A DNA stretch of 64,000 bases. Source: Hwangdonia lutea. Lineage in GTDB: Bacteria; Bacteroidota; Bacteroidia; Flavobacteriales; Flavobacteriaceae. Below the pieces are notes generated by a model, which did no database searches, had not been told where the DNA came from, and saw only the letters and a program-made list of their open reading frames with translations. This document shows, in pieces, positions 26,122 to 35,072 of the stretch; positions within the stretch are counted from its first letter, which is position 1, and each line of letters opens with the position of its first letter. The stretch lies in NCBI RefSeq assembly GCF_032814565.1, contig NZ_CP136521.1, positions 3,444,501 to 3,508,500 of the forward strand, in the 5' to 3' direction. A program made the position numbers and the translations under genes.

Positions 26122-26256
26122 TTAATGGGCATATCGCTTGGTGCCTTTCCAAATAACACCTTTTGAATTGGTGAAACTCAAAACACGCCTGCTGAATAAT
26201 AAATTTTCTTTGGTGATGGAGCCCAAATGTTTTGATATTTTGATTGCTGTTCGCAT
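26122..26256 (-). CDS. Small basic ORF (44 aa), possibly related to the adjacent 28-aa pair
   Basis: 44 codons, starting MRTAIKISKH and ending VIWKGTKRYAH. Like the neighbouring 28-aa pair it starts MRT, is strongly basic and ends with a Trp followed closely by TKR-Tyr (WKGTKRY versus WNTKRRY). It is on the same strand, 46 nt downstream of the first 28-aa ORF. There is no signal peptide or transmembrane helix. I do not recognise the family. The coding call rests on resemblance to its neighbours and position only. Confidence 0.45.
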   Translation of the reverse strand: MRTAIKISKHLGSITKENLLFSRRVLSFTNSKGVIWKGTKRYAH

Positions 26257-26302
26257 GACTTTTTCTGATTGATGATGATGAATTTAATTGAAAGACGTTA
26301 CA

Positions 26303-26389
26303 CTACCTGTAACGTCTTTTGGTGTTCCAGTGGTTGCTTTTTGTACTGTTTAAAGTGCCACTTAATTGATTGTTGTTTAGAGTTCTCAT
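26303..26389 (-). CDS. 28-aa basic micro-ORF, copy A
   Basis: 28 codons, starting MRTLNNNQLSGTLN and ending HWNTKRRYR, stop TAG. It is paralogous to 26504-26590. The two ORFs differ at nine bases: six silent, two replacements (Ser to Arg, His to Gln), and one that changes TAG to TAA. The 22 nt before the ATG are identical, while similarity ends at the stop codon. That pattern indicates selection on the peptide. Net charge is about +6. The family is unknown to me. An antimicrobial, RNA-binding or toxin-like role is possible but unsupported. Confidence 0.6.
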   Translation of the reverse strand: MRTLNNNQLSGTLNSTKSNHWNTKRRYR

Positions 26390-26503
26390 GATTGTTGTTT
26401 TTTAATTGATTAATGATTTTTTTGTTAAGCAAATATCTTTTAAAATAATGCTGATTGGTAATTTAAATACCTGAATTGTTGTTTAATGGTGCTGAGATGT
26501 TAA

Positions 26504-26590
26504 TTATCTGTAACGTCTTTTAGTGTTCCATTGGTTGCTCTTTGTACGGTTTAAAGTACCGCTTAATTGATTGTTGTTTAAAGTTCTCAT
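26504..26590 (-). CDS. 28-aa basic micro-ORF, copy B
   Basis: 28 codons, starting MRTLNNNQLSGTLN and ending QWNTKRRYR, stop TAA. Paralogue of 26303-26389, 201 bp upstream on the same strand. AACAACAATC directly precedes the ATG in both copies, a typical A-rich Bacteroidota translation start. TAATTTTTG, close to the -7 consensus but one base longer, lies upstream on the minus strand near 26634. No known family was recognised. Confidence 0.6.
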   Translation of the reverse strand: MRTLNNNQLSGTLNRTKSNQWNTKRRYR

Positions 26591-26892
26591 GATTGTTGTT
26601 TTTTAATTGATTTATACTAAGTAGACGACAAAAATTAAATTTTGTTACAGTACTATGCATAACATACTAATAAATTAACATATTTTAACTATTTTATCAG
26701 GGTGGAAGGTAGGTCTGTTATGTATTTATAGACCTTATTATATGTTTAGGAATGGTTTTTGCTTAAATTAATGCTAAATTACATTTGTAATAAGTAGAAT
26801 TACAGATAAATATAATAGCTTTGAAAGCCCATAAATTGCATACCAATAATAATTGCAGTGTAAAACAGCAATTTGTTATATTTTTTAAATAA
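26591..26892. other. Gene-free spacer between micro-ORFs and secreted protein gene
   Basis: About 300 bp, very A/T-rich. It must hold the divergent promoters for the micro-ORFs (minus) and the secreted protein gene (plus). An inverted repeat AGGTCT-N13-AGACCT lies at 26711-26735 and could be an operator or a hairpin. No further MRT-type ORF was found on either strand. Confidence 0.5.
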
Positions 26893-27561
26893 ATGAAAAC
26901 CTATTTTTATTTTTTAGTATTATGTTTTTTTGCTTTATCAGCAAACGCTCAAATAGATAGTAAAAATAAATCTACGTCTATTCCCGCCGTTGAAAGCAAA
27001 AAAGATTCGGTTGATACCAAGTCGTTGTTACCATCAAAACCTATTGAAAACAATACGATAAATGGGATGTCTGTCCCTAAAACCACGGCGTCTTTAAACT
27101 TTCCTAAAAAAGAGTTTTCCATGTTTGGTGAAAAATTTGGAAATCCGGGGGAATTGTATGAAGATAGATTCAATAAAAAATCGAAAGACCTTAAAACAGA
27201 AATGGGGCTTGGTGCCAAAGGAAGCACAACCGACCAGTATTTTGGAGACTTTAAAACCAAATCGAAATTTGTTAGGGTGGTATATCGGGACTTTGGTTTA
27301 CAAGACGGTGATTATATTCGAGTATTGGTAAATGATGAAATTATAGAGTATCGTGTGCTTTTAACAAATAGCACAAAAGGGTTTAGATTGGACTTAAAAG
27401 AAGGGTTTAACAAAATAGATTTTTTGGCTTTAAATGAAGGTTACTCTATGCCCAATACAGCCGAATTCCATGTTATTGACGATAAGGGCAATGTTATAGC
27501 TGGTAACCAATGGAATCTTTCTACGGGTGTAAAAGCAACTATTATTGTGGTTAAGGAATGA
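26893..27561 (+). CDS. Secreted protein of unknown function
   Basis: 222 aa. A Sec signal peptide ends at ALSANAQ. Residues 20-110 are low-complexity Lys/Ser/Pro/Asn-rich. The C-terminal about 100 residues (KFVRVVYRDFGLQDGDYIRVLVNDEIIEY ... GFNKIDFLALNEGYSMPNTAEFHV) look like a beta-sandwich domain that I cannot name. It is predicted to be periplasmic. It is divergent from the micro-ORF cluster and convergent with the aldo/keto reductase (4-nt gap). Confidence 0.8.
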   Translation: MKTYFYFLVLCFFALSANAQIDSKNKSTSIPAVESKKDSVDTKSLLPSKPIENNTINGMSVPKTTASLNFPKKEFSMFGEKFGNPGELYEDRFNKKSKDLKTEMGLGAKGSTTDQYFGDFKTKSKFVRVVYRDFGLQDGDYIRVLVNDEIIEYRVLLTNSTKGFRLDLKEGFNKIDFLALNEGYSMPNTAEFHVIDDKGNVIAGNQWNLSTGVKATIIVVKE

Positions 27562-27565
27562 TTTG

Positions 27566-28576
27566 TTAAACAATCCCATCAATCAAACGCAATTCCTCTT
27601 CATTAAAGTTTAGATTGTCCAACGCTTTCACATTCTCTTTTAATTGATTTGCAGAACTAGCTCCAATTAAAACCGATGCAACTTGCTTCTTCCTTAAAAT
27701 CCAAGCAATGGCCATTTGCGATAGTTTTTGTCCGCGTTCTTCCGCTATAGCGTTTAATTGTTTTATTTTTTCAGTATGGTTTGTAACAGTTTCTTTGTTT
27801 AAAAACGTTAAATCTTTGGCGGCTCTAGAGTTTTCCGGAATGCCTTTTAAATACTTATCGGTAAGCATACCTTGAGCCAATGGCGAAAACGCAATACAGC
27901 CCACGCCGTTGTCTTCTAAAGTATCTAAAAGCCCATTTTCAATCCAACGGTCAAACATAGAATATCTGGCTTGGTGCAAAATAAAAGGTACATTCAAATC
28001 CTTCAATATTTTAGAGGCCTTTTGAGTCGCTTCTGGTTCATAATTTGAAATCCCAACATATAAGGCTTTGCCTTGACGAACAATATCTGCCAAAGCGCCC
28101 ATGGTTTCCTCCAATGGAGTATTTGGATCTGGTCTGTGATGATAAAAAATATCGACATAGTCTAGTCCCATGCGTTTTAAACTTTGGTCTAAACTTGAAA
28201 TGAGATATTTTCTTGAACCCCAATCTCCATAAGGTCCCGGCCACATATCGTAACCCGCTTTTGTTGCGATAAATAATTCGTCTCTGTAAGCCTTAAAATC
28301 TTTTTTAAAAAGGGTTCCGAAATTTTCTTCGGCAGAGCCATACGGAGGTCCGTAATTGTTTGCCAAATCAAAATGGGTAATGCCCAAATCGAAGGCGCAA
28401 CGTAAAACGGCTCTGGCATTTTGCAAGTTATCAACAAAACCAAAATTATGCCACAACCCTAGTGAAATAGCCGGAAGCAGTACGCCACTTTTTCCCGATC
28501 TATTGTATTTCATAGTGTCGTATCGTTGTGAATCGGCATGATAAGATGCTGTTTTAGCTTTGTCGTTTGTTTGCAT
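27566..28576 (-). CDS. Aldo/keto reductase, YghZ / glyceraldehyde-3-phosphate reductase type
   Basis: 336 aa TIM-barrel reductase. The catalytic tetrad is visible as Asp and Tyr in FDLANNYGPPYGSAE, Lys in IATKAGYD and His in FYHHRPDPNTPLEE. WPGPYGDWGSRKYL is characteristic of the YghZ subgroup, which reduces L-glyceraldehyde-3-phosphate and methylglyoxal with NADPH. An alternative start is the internal ATG giving MKYNRSGKSG about 21 residues in, where E. coli YghZ-like proteins begin. Likely cytosolic detoxification. Confidence 0.9.
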   Translation of the reverse strand: MQTNDKAKTASYHADSQRYDTMKYNRSGKSGVLLPAISLGLWHNFGFVDNLQNARAVLRCAFDLGITHFDLANNYGPPYGSAEENFGTLFKKDFKAYRDELFIATKAGYDMWPGPYGDWGSRKYLISSLDQSLKRMGLDYVDIFYHHRPDPNTPLEETMGALADIVRQGKALYVGISNYEPEATQKASKILKDLNVPFILHQARYSMFDRWIENGLLDTLEDNGVGCIAFSPLAQGMLTDKYLKGIPENSRAAKDLTFLNKETVTNHTEKIKQLNAIAEERGQKLSQMAIAWILRKKQVASVLIGASSANQLKENVKALDNLNFNEEELRLIDGIV

Positions 28577-28662
28577 GTTTTCAAATTAAAAAGTCGGATA
28601 AAAATATGAATTTGTTTTCAGTAATAGCGGATTCTTATTCAATTTTAATACCGTGTAAAAAC

Positions 28663-28697
28663 AAAAAGGCCTCTTAAAAATTTAAGAGGTCTTTTTA
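28663..28697 (-). terminator. Terminator of the S9 peptidase gene
   Basis: On the minus strand, AAAAAGACCTCTTAAA pairs with TTTAAGAGGCCTTTTT across a short loop. The long stem flanked by A and T runs lies 21 nt after the S9 peptidase stop. Confidence 0.88.
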
Positions 28698-28717
28698 AAT
28701 ATAATTAAAATAATAAT

Positions 28718-31024
28718 CTAATCTTTTAAAGGCTGTTTAACCTCCTGTTTTAAATGTTTGGCATAAAAACCCATCATCGCTTTGTAAAGTGCAATGGAGT
28801 TTTCTTCTTTAGCAAATCCGTGACCTTCATCGTACTTTACCATATAGGGCACATCGACTCCCTTGGCGCGTAAAGCTTCAACAATTTGATCGGATTCATC
28901 GATGTTTACCCGAGGGTCGTTTGCACCTTGCACCACAAAAAGCGGTTTCTTTATTTTATCAATATGGAATACAGGCGACACTTCATCCATAATGGCTTTT
29001 TCTTCTGGAACATCCAAATCATACCAAATCTCTTTGATAATTTTTAGGTATGGTTTCCAATAAGCTGGCATACTTTCCATAAAGGTGTATAAGTTTGATA
29101 CCCCAACATAATCCACACCGCAAGCATATAAATCCGGAGTTTTTGTTAGGCCACGTAAAACGGCATATCCGCCATGGCTACCACCGTATATAGCGGCGTT
29201 ATCTTTATCAACCCAACCTTTATTGATTACATATTGCAAGCCATCTTCTACATCGTCCATAGCTTTTCTGCCAATTTGTTTAAAACCGGATTCTAAAAAC
29301 TCCCGTCCGTAGCCACCAGAAATTCTAAAATTTACTTGCAGCGTTGCATAACCACGGCTTGCAAAAAGTTGTGCTTCTGGATTAAAACCCCAAGAATCCC
29401 TTATGCCTTGTGGCCCACCGTGTGGATTTACAATTACAGGTACTTTTTCTCCGTTTAAAGCGGCTTTTGGCAAGGTGATATATCCGTGAATGGTTTTGCC
29501 GTCTCTACTTTTAAACGTAATGGGGCGCATTTCGGCCATATCACTTTCAATAAGATTTGGCATTAAATTGTAGAGCAATTTAAATGTGTCTTTTTTAGCA
29601 TCGTACGCGTAATAAGTTCCGTATAATTTATCGCTTTGTATAAAGATTAAATACTTGCTTTCATCATCCGTTACATCCGGAATGGAATAATTATATCCCG
29701 GGAATTTAGTGGTGATTCTTTCGTGTAATTTTTTAAAATAATCACTTACCGGAACAATATTTCTTTTTTCACCTTCATAAGAGAAATAATCCAATTCGTA
29801 ACCTCTGTGTCTTGACAATCCTAAACTGGATACATCGTATTTATCGTTCGAAAATAACTTTTTAATCACCTTATCCTCTTTTAAATCGTAAAGATAGATT
29901 TGCGTTTTATCGCTATCTAAATTTGAAATTACATAGGCTTCATGCGGATTGTCAGATGCATAATTAAAACTTATAATTGAAAAGGTATCTTTCCAGCTTA
30001 ATTGTTTTTTAACCTCGTAATTTTCGCCATCGGTCGTGTAGTATAAATCGATATTTACACCATCGCGAAGTTTTGCAAAGCCACGTAAATTTCCGTCTTT
30101 ATCAAACTCGTAACCATTAATGGGGTTGGCAGCGTCTTCGTTTTTATAAAGTTGTTTTAACTCGCCCGTTACAATATTGATTTTATATGGTTCGAAAATT
30201 TGAGGATTGTTCTTATTCATAGAAATAATCATATGATCTTTATCCTCTTTCAATCCATTAAGAATGTTCACTTTAACACCGTCAAAAGGCGTAAGTTCTT
30301 TTTGGTTTTTACCATCAACATCTACGGCAAATAAGTGGTAATCTTCATTACCGCCTTTGTCCATAACATAAATTAATCGCGAATCGTTTGCCCAACCAAA
30401 ACCTCTAATAAGCTCTTCTTTTTCCTCAATAACCCGAGTTACCTCTTCGGTTTCAAGGTGTTTTACGTAAACATGGTTTTTTTTGTTATCATCTTTTTCT
30501 CGGTAAGATAAATAGGTGCCGTTTGGCGAAAAACTAAAGGATCTCGCTTTGGGTTTTGCAAAATAATCTTCAACCGAATATTTATAATTTGTCGGGTCCC
30601 AATTTGCTAATTTTTCTAAATCGGCATCCGATGTTGGTAAAGCCGTATTACCTGGCAATGTTTTAACTGTTTTGTTAAGTGTTAATGGCATTTCGTTTGG
30701 TCCTTGATAAAATGTTCCTGTTAATGTGTTTTCTGCAAAAGTACCAACATATTTTATACTAGCCTGATTAAATTTGATAGTTAACGTATCATTGGCAAAA
30801 GTGGTGACGTCCATAGGGATGCCTGTGGCGCCTTGCGATGGGCTGTCCATGGTCGATGTGTACGTATCGCCTTCCATGGATACGTTAAATACTAACGGAA
30901 TTTCAGTGCCTTGTACGGCTAATTTGCCTTCCCAAGCACCAACAATGTCTTGAGCGTTTACCTGCGTTACCATCCCTAAAAATAAGAATAAAGCACCGCT
31001 GAATTTTAAAACTGTTGTTTTCAT
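28718..31024 (-). CDS. S9 family prolyl-oligopeptidase-like peptidase, exported
   Basis: 768 aa. The signal peptide ends VTQVNAQ. An N-terminal beta-rich domain of about 100 residues (DIVGAWEGKLAVQGTEIPLVF) precedes a beta-propeller, then an alpha/beta-hydrolase domain with S616 (GGSHGGY), D703 (GANDPRV) and H735 (DEGHGF). It is predicted to be a periplasmic peptidase releasing amino acids or dipeptides from oligopeptides. It has its own terminator and no operon partners. The extra N-terminal domain is not part of the classic S9 layout. Confidence 0.93.
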   Translation of the reverse strand: MKTTVLKFSGALFLFLGMVTQVNAQDIVGAWEGKLAVQGTEIPLVFNVSMEGDTYTSTMDSPSQGATGIPMDVTTFANDTLTIKFNQASIKYVGTFAENTLTGTFYQGPNEMPLTLNKTVKTLPGNTALPTSDADLEKLANWDPTNYKYSVEDYFAKPKARSFSFSPNGTYLSYREKDDNKKNHVYVKHLETEEVTRVIEEKEELIRGFGWANDSRLIYVMDKGGNEDYHLFAVDVDGKNQKELTPFDGVKVNILNGLKEDKDHMIISMNKNNPQIFEPYKINIVTGELKQLYKNEDAANPINGYEFDKDGNLRGFAKLRDGVNIDLYYTTDGENYEVKKQLSWKDTFSIISFNYASDNPHEAYVISNLDSDKTQIYLYDLKEDKVIKKLFSNDKYDVSSLGLSRHRGYELDYFSYEGEKRNIVPVSDYFKKLHERITTKFPGYNYSIPDVTDDESKYLIFIQSDKLYGTYYAYDAKKDTFKLLYNLMPNLIESDMAEMRPITFKSRDGKTIHGYITLPKAALNGEKVPVIVNPHGGPQGIRDSWGFNPEAQLFASRGYATLQVNFRISGGYGREFLESGFKQIGRKAMDDVEDGLQYVINKGWVDKDNAAIYGGSHGGYAVLRGLTKTPDLYACGVDYVGVSNLYTFMESMPAYWKPYLKIIKEIWYDLDVPEEKAIMDEVSPVFHIDKIKKPLFVVQGANDPRVNIDESDQIVEALRAKGVDVPYMVKYDEGHGFAKEENSIALYKAMMGFYAKHLKQEVKQPLKD

Positions 31025-31241
31025 AAATATGGTTTAAGATTAAAAGATTCTTTTTTAACGACTTGTTGTAATATGTTGTTAGTGACGCATTATTAGATTT
31101 TGTTACACAATCATTCCAATAAAAGCTAAAAAATAATTGTAACTCTTATAGTTTCAGTAAGATACGTGAATTTTTTGACGGCTAAATAAATTCATTATTA
31201 ATTTTACTGAGAATCATACAACAAAAACCCTTTAAAGGTGT

Positions 31242-31249
31242 TATTTTTG
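31242..31249 (+). promoter_or_regulatory. -7 element of the helicase gene
   Basis: TATTTTTG matches TAnnTTTG 20 nt before the ATG at 31270. A -33 TTG is not evident at the right distance. Confidence 0.55.
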
Positions 31250-31269
31250 CACGTCTGAAAATCAAATAT

Positions 31270-32826
31270 ATGTCGAAAGTATCCACTGTAGAATTAGAAG
31301 AAAGAAAAGCTGGTAAAGACCTTTATAGTTATCAAAAAGGAGCCATAAATAAAATTTTTACTGCGTTTGAAGAATCTCCAGACGATTACCATTTGTTGTA
31401 CCAACTTCCAACGGGTGGTGGTAAAACGGTTATTTTTTCCGAAATCGTTAGGCAGTATTTAAAACACCACAAAAAAAAGGTGTTGGTTATGACGCACCGT
31501 ATTGAATTGTGCAAGCAAACCTCGAAAATGCTTACGGAATTTGCGGTACACAATAAGGTGATTGACAGTAAAGCGGATTTAAGCGATCAGGCCGAATATA
31601 GCTGTTTTGTAGCTATGGTTGAAACCTTAAACAACCGATTGAATGACGATAAACTGGATATATCGGACATTGGATTGGTGATTATTGATGAGGCGCATTA
31701 CAACTCGTTTACCAAGCTGTTCAAGTTTTTTAGCAAATCGTTTATTTTAGGCGTAACGGCAACACCTTTAAGTTCGAGTATAGAATTGCCAATGACCGAT
31801 AATTACGATGAGTTAATTGTAGGCGAAAGTATAGAATCCTTAATTGAAAATGGTTTTTTAGCACGTGCCAACATGTACTCGTACAATGTGGGTTTAACCT
31901 CGTTGGTGGTGGGTGCCAATGGCGATTACACGGTAAAGTCTTCTGAGGATTTATATACGGATAACGACATGCTTTCCAAGTTGATTCAGGCCTACGAAGA
32001 ACGTTCTAAAGGCAAAAAAACATTAATTTTCAACAACGGTATCAACACCTCGTTGCACGTTTACGACACGTTTAGAAGAGCCGGTTATCCCATTGCGCAT
32101 TTAGATAATACCAATACCAAAAAGGAGCGAGCCTTAATTTTAAAATGGTTTAAAAAAACACCGGATGCGATTTTAACATCGGTAAGTATTTTAACAACCG
32201 GTTTTGATGAGCCCACTGTTGAAAGCATTATTTTAAACCGAGCCACCAAATCGTTAACGTTGTATTACCAAATGATTGGTCGTGGGTCGCGTGTATTAAA
32301 AGATAAAAAGTCTTTTGATGTGATTGATTTAGGAAACAACTTCCACCGTTTTGGCGCTTGGGGCGATGATTTAGATTGGCAGAAAATATTTAGATCACCG
32401 TATTACTACCTTGATGCTTTATTGAGCGACGAGGAATTAGAAAGCAATTTTAGATATGAAATGCCCGATGAACTGCGCGCAGAATTTTCAAAATCTAAAG
32501 AAGTGTATTTCGATATTCAAAAAACCTATGTCGATTCCGTAAGAGCAGGGGAGTCTTCAAAAGTAGTTTTAGAGCGTTCCATCGAGCAGCATGCCAAAAT
32601 ATGTATTGAAAACAGCGAAGATGTTTACGATGCGTTGGCGTTAGCCAAAATGCTCGGGGACGATATCGATTTTAGAATTGGCAGATACACCAAATGTATC
32701 AGTAAAAGTACCTATAATTTTGTGGAATGGCTGAAAGGCGATTACCGTAAAAAACTGAATTCGTATTTGCGTTCAAATTTTGACGAGGTTTTTGAGCAAA
32801 TCCACGGGTATCCACCAGAAGATTAA
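31270..32826 (+). CDS. DEAH-box superfamily 2 helicase
   Basis: 518 aa. Walker A is LPTGGGKT with K52. Motif Ia is MTHRIELCKQ, the DEAH box is D140-E-A-H143, and motif III is GVTATPL. Motifs V-VI appear as TGFDEPTVESIIL and YYQMIGRGSR. The layout is that of SSL2/XPB and type III restriction-like helicases, but there is no nuclease or methylase partner nearby, so a stand-alone DNA/RNA helicase is likely. The C-terminal 130 residues are mostly helical and unrecognised. Confidence 0.92.
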   Translation: MSKVSTVELEERKAGKDLYSYQKGAINKIFTAFEESPDDYHLLYQLPTGGGKTVIFSEIVRQYLKHHKKKVLVMTHRIELCKQTSKMLTEFAVHNKVIDSKADLSDQAEYSCFVAMVETLNNRLNDDKLDISDIGLVIIDEAHYNSFTKLFKFFSKSFILGVTATPLSSSIELPMTDNYDELIVGESIESLIENGFLARANMYSYNVGLTSLVVGANGDYTVKSSEDLYTDNDMLSKLIQAYEERSKGKKTLIFNNGINTSLHVYDTFRRAGYPIAHLDNTNTKKERALILKWFKKTPDAILTSVSILTTGFDEPTVESIILNRATKSLTLYYQMIGRGSRVLKDKKSFDVIDLGNNFHRFGAWGDDLDWQKIFRSPYYYLDALLSDEELESNFRYEMPDELRAEFSKSKEVYFDIQKTYVDSVRAGESSKVVLERSIEQHAKICIENSEDVYDALALAKMLGDDIDFRIGRYTKCISKSTYNFVEWLKGDYRKKLNSYLRSNFDEVFEQIHGYPPED

Positions 32827-32949
32827 TCCAAGTCTTCGTTTTTGTTCTTTATCAATACTAATTAATTTTAGTACATTGTAAACCAAAGTCGTTTAACGAT
32901 GGATGAATTTGTACCAACCAAATATTCATTCTAAAAATTAGGGTAATAA

Positions 32950-33459
32950 ATGAGGCAGAACCACATAGCTATAATTATATGTTTTTTACTTTTCAATTGT
33001 AAAGAAAAGAAAGAAAACAGCTCTTTAAATCCAGAAAATTGGTCTAAAAGAACAGTTACGCTTAAAGCAAATGATTCGTTTGAATACGGAAAATCCTATC
33101 TGTCAATTTACTCGCAAATTTACAGCATGTCTGAGCATACAACGCACAACTTAACATCAATGGTTAGTATGCGAAACACGAGCGAATCGGACACTATTTA
33201 TCTTTTAAGAGCTGAATATTTTGACACGTACGGCAAGTCGGTTAGAAAATATTTTGATGCCCCCATATTTTTGGCTCCCATGGAAACCACAGAAATTATT
33301 ATAGATGAAGTCGACGTTTCGGGCGGCACAGGTTCTAATTTTATTTTAGAATGGAAAATACCACAGCAATGCCCGGAGCCTTTGTTTGAAGGCATAATGA
33401 CTTCCACAATGGGTCAACAAGGGTTGTCATTCACAACTCAAGCAAAAAGAATAGAATAA
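32950..33459 (+). CDS. DUF3124 lipoprotein
   Basis: 169 aa. The signal ends IICFLLFNCKEKK (lipobox Cys). SYLSIYSQIYSM, LTSMVSMRNTSESDTIYLLRAEYFDTYGK and FLAPMETTEIIIDE match DUF3124, a predicted beta-sandwich of unknown role in exported proteins. The gene has a 120-nt upstream gap, so it probably has its own promoter. Confidence 0.85.
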   Translation: MRQNHIAIIICFLLFNCKEKKENSSLNPENWSKRTVTLKANDSFEYGKSYLSIYSQIYSMSEHTTHNLTSMVSMRNTSESDTIYLLRAEYFDTYGKSVRKYFDAPIFLAPMETTEIIIDEVDVSGGTGSNFILEWKIPQQCPEPLFEGIMTSTMGQQGLSFTTQAKRIE

Positions 33460-33643
33460 AACTGTTAAGTTTTTAACTTCGGAATATTCTTGTCTGATTT
33501 AAACGCAATTACGCGAATAAACGCTACCTTTTTCAAATACATTTATCGCTAAAACAGTATTAATACGGTGATTATTATAGCATCATAAAAATAAGGCGTA
33601 TCTTTACACACTAATTTTTAAAATCTACAGGATAATATAAACT

Positions 33644-34096
33644 ATGGCAAAATCGCAAGTTACATTTAACAAAATTGAAAAAGAAAAAAAACGTTTAAAG
33701 AAAAGAGAAGAAAAGCAAAAAAGAAAAGAAGCTCGTAGAGCCGAAGCTAAAGAAAACCCTCAAGGTATTCAGTTTGCTTATGTTGATTTTAATGGTAATT
33801 TAACCGATACGCCACCAGATCCAGCCATGCGCGAAAAGGTAGAAGCAGAAAGCATTGAGTTGGGCATTCCTAAAAAAGAAGATAGAATAGAAGAGGAGCC
33901 AGCCGCAAAAGAGGGCAAAGTCTCGTTTTTTGATCACTCAAAAGGTTTTGGCTTTATTATAGACAGTATCAATCAAGAAAAATATTTTGTTCATGTGAGC
34001 GGTTTAATTGATGAAATTACCGAAAACGACAAAGTGACTTACGAACTTGAACGCGGGCAAAAAGGCATGAACGCTGTTAGAGTAAAGAAAATCTAG
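33644..34096 (+). CDS. Cold-shock-domain protein with basic N-terminal extension
   Basis: 150 aa. The first 45 residues are Lys/Glu/Arg-rich (KIEKEKKRLKKREEKQKRKE), probably a charged helix. The C-terminal cold-shock domain (about 85-150) has GKVSFFDHSKGFGFI (RNP1) and KYFVHVSGL (RNP2). It is likely an RNA chaperone. This extended form is common in flavobacteria and distinct from the 65-aa CspA type. TATCTTTA, one base off the -7 consensus, lies upstream near 33599. Confidence 0.92.
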   Translation: MAKSQVTFNKIEKEKKRLKKREEKQKRKEARRAEAKENPQGIQFAYVDFNGNLTDTPPDPAMREKVEAESIELGIPKKEDRIEEEPAAKEGKVSFFDHSKGFGFIIDSINQEKYFVHVSGLIDEITENDKVTYELERGQKGMNAVRVKKI

Positions 34097-34136
34097 TTTT
34101 TACTTCCTTTTAAACATTTAAAACTCAAAATATGGT

Positions 34137-35045
34137 ATGAGTTTACCCCGAAAAACGATTCTTATAATATTGGCATTTTTTGCCATATATGTTATTTGGG
34201 GTTCTACGTATTTGCTTAATAAAATTGCCGTTTCCCATTTACCGCCCTTTTTTCTGGCAGCCGTTAGGTTTTTAGTGGCAGGTGCCATTATTTTTCTAAT
34301 CGCAAAATCGCTAAAAGTCAGTCTTAAAATTTCAAAAAAGCAATTGCTAAATGCGTCTATTGCCGGATTCTTGTTTTTAACTTTAGGCAACGGACTTGCA
34401 GTTTTAGCTTTAAAATATATAGACAGTGGCTTTGCTGCTTTAGAGATTTCGGCACAACCACTGGTTGTTCTTATTATGATGCGGCTCCTTTACAACAAAC
34501 GCATTGCCCTTATGTCTTATATAGGTGTAATCTTGGGGTTTGTGGGCATCTTTCTTTTGGTCAGTCAGAAACAAATTATAAGTCAAGAGGGACAAGTTTT
34601 GGGCATGGTTTTAATTTTTGCATGTATGCTCAGTTGGGCCTATGCCAGTATTTTTGTTGGAAAAGCAGATTTACCAAAAAACTCCTTTGTAAATACGGGC
34701 TACCAAATGATAACCGGTGGCTTGATGCTTGGTGTAATAAGCCTTTTTTTAAACGAACCATGGTCGTTGCCCCACGATTGGCAAAACGATGTGCAATGGG
34801 CTATGTTAGGACTTATTCTTTTTGGAAGCATTGTGGCATTTACCGCATTTAATTTCCTTTTAAAAGAAGTCTCTCCCGAAAAAGTGGCAACATCTACCTA
34901 CGTGAACCCCATTATCGCTTTAATATTGGGCTGGTGGATTTTAAACGAACAAATTACAACGCAATCCGTTGTTGCTGCCATTGTTTTGTTAACGGGTGTA
35001 TATTTTATAAATACCAAACGAAAGTTTAAACCACGACGCATTTAA
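34137..35045 (+). CDS. EamA/DMT-family transporter
   Basis: 302 aa with about ten transmembrane helices arranged as two EamA repeats. The first starts AIYVIWGSTYLLNKIAV; the second contains EVSPEKVATSTYVNPIIALILGWWILNE. It is an inner-membrane metabolite or drug exporter with substrate not predictable. It begins 40 nt after the cold-shock gene and ends convergent with the GIN-domain gene. Confidence 0.9.
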   Translation: MSLPRKTILIILAFFAIYVIWGSTYLLNKIAVSHLPPFFLAAVRFLVAGAIIFLIAKSLKVSLKISKKQLLNASIAGFLFLTLGNGLAVLALKYIDSGFAALEISAQPLVVLIMMRLLYNKRIALMSYIGVILGFVGIFLLVSQKQIISQEGQVLGMVLIFACMLSWAYASIFVGKADLPKNSFVNTGYQMITGGLMLGVISLFLNEPWSLPHDWQNDVQWAMLGLILFGSIVAFTAFNFLLKEVSPEKVATSTYVNPIIALILGWWILNEQITTQSVVAAIVLLTGVYFINTKRKFKPRRI

Positions 35046-35072
35046 TTGGCAAGAGTGCGTTTAATTTTTTTC

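Noticed and set aside
31270-32826. Helicase as part of a restriction or phage-defence system
   Set aside because: No nuclease, methylase or other defence gene is adjacent on either side; neighbours are DUF3124 and an S9 peptidase.
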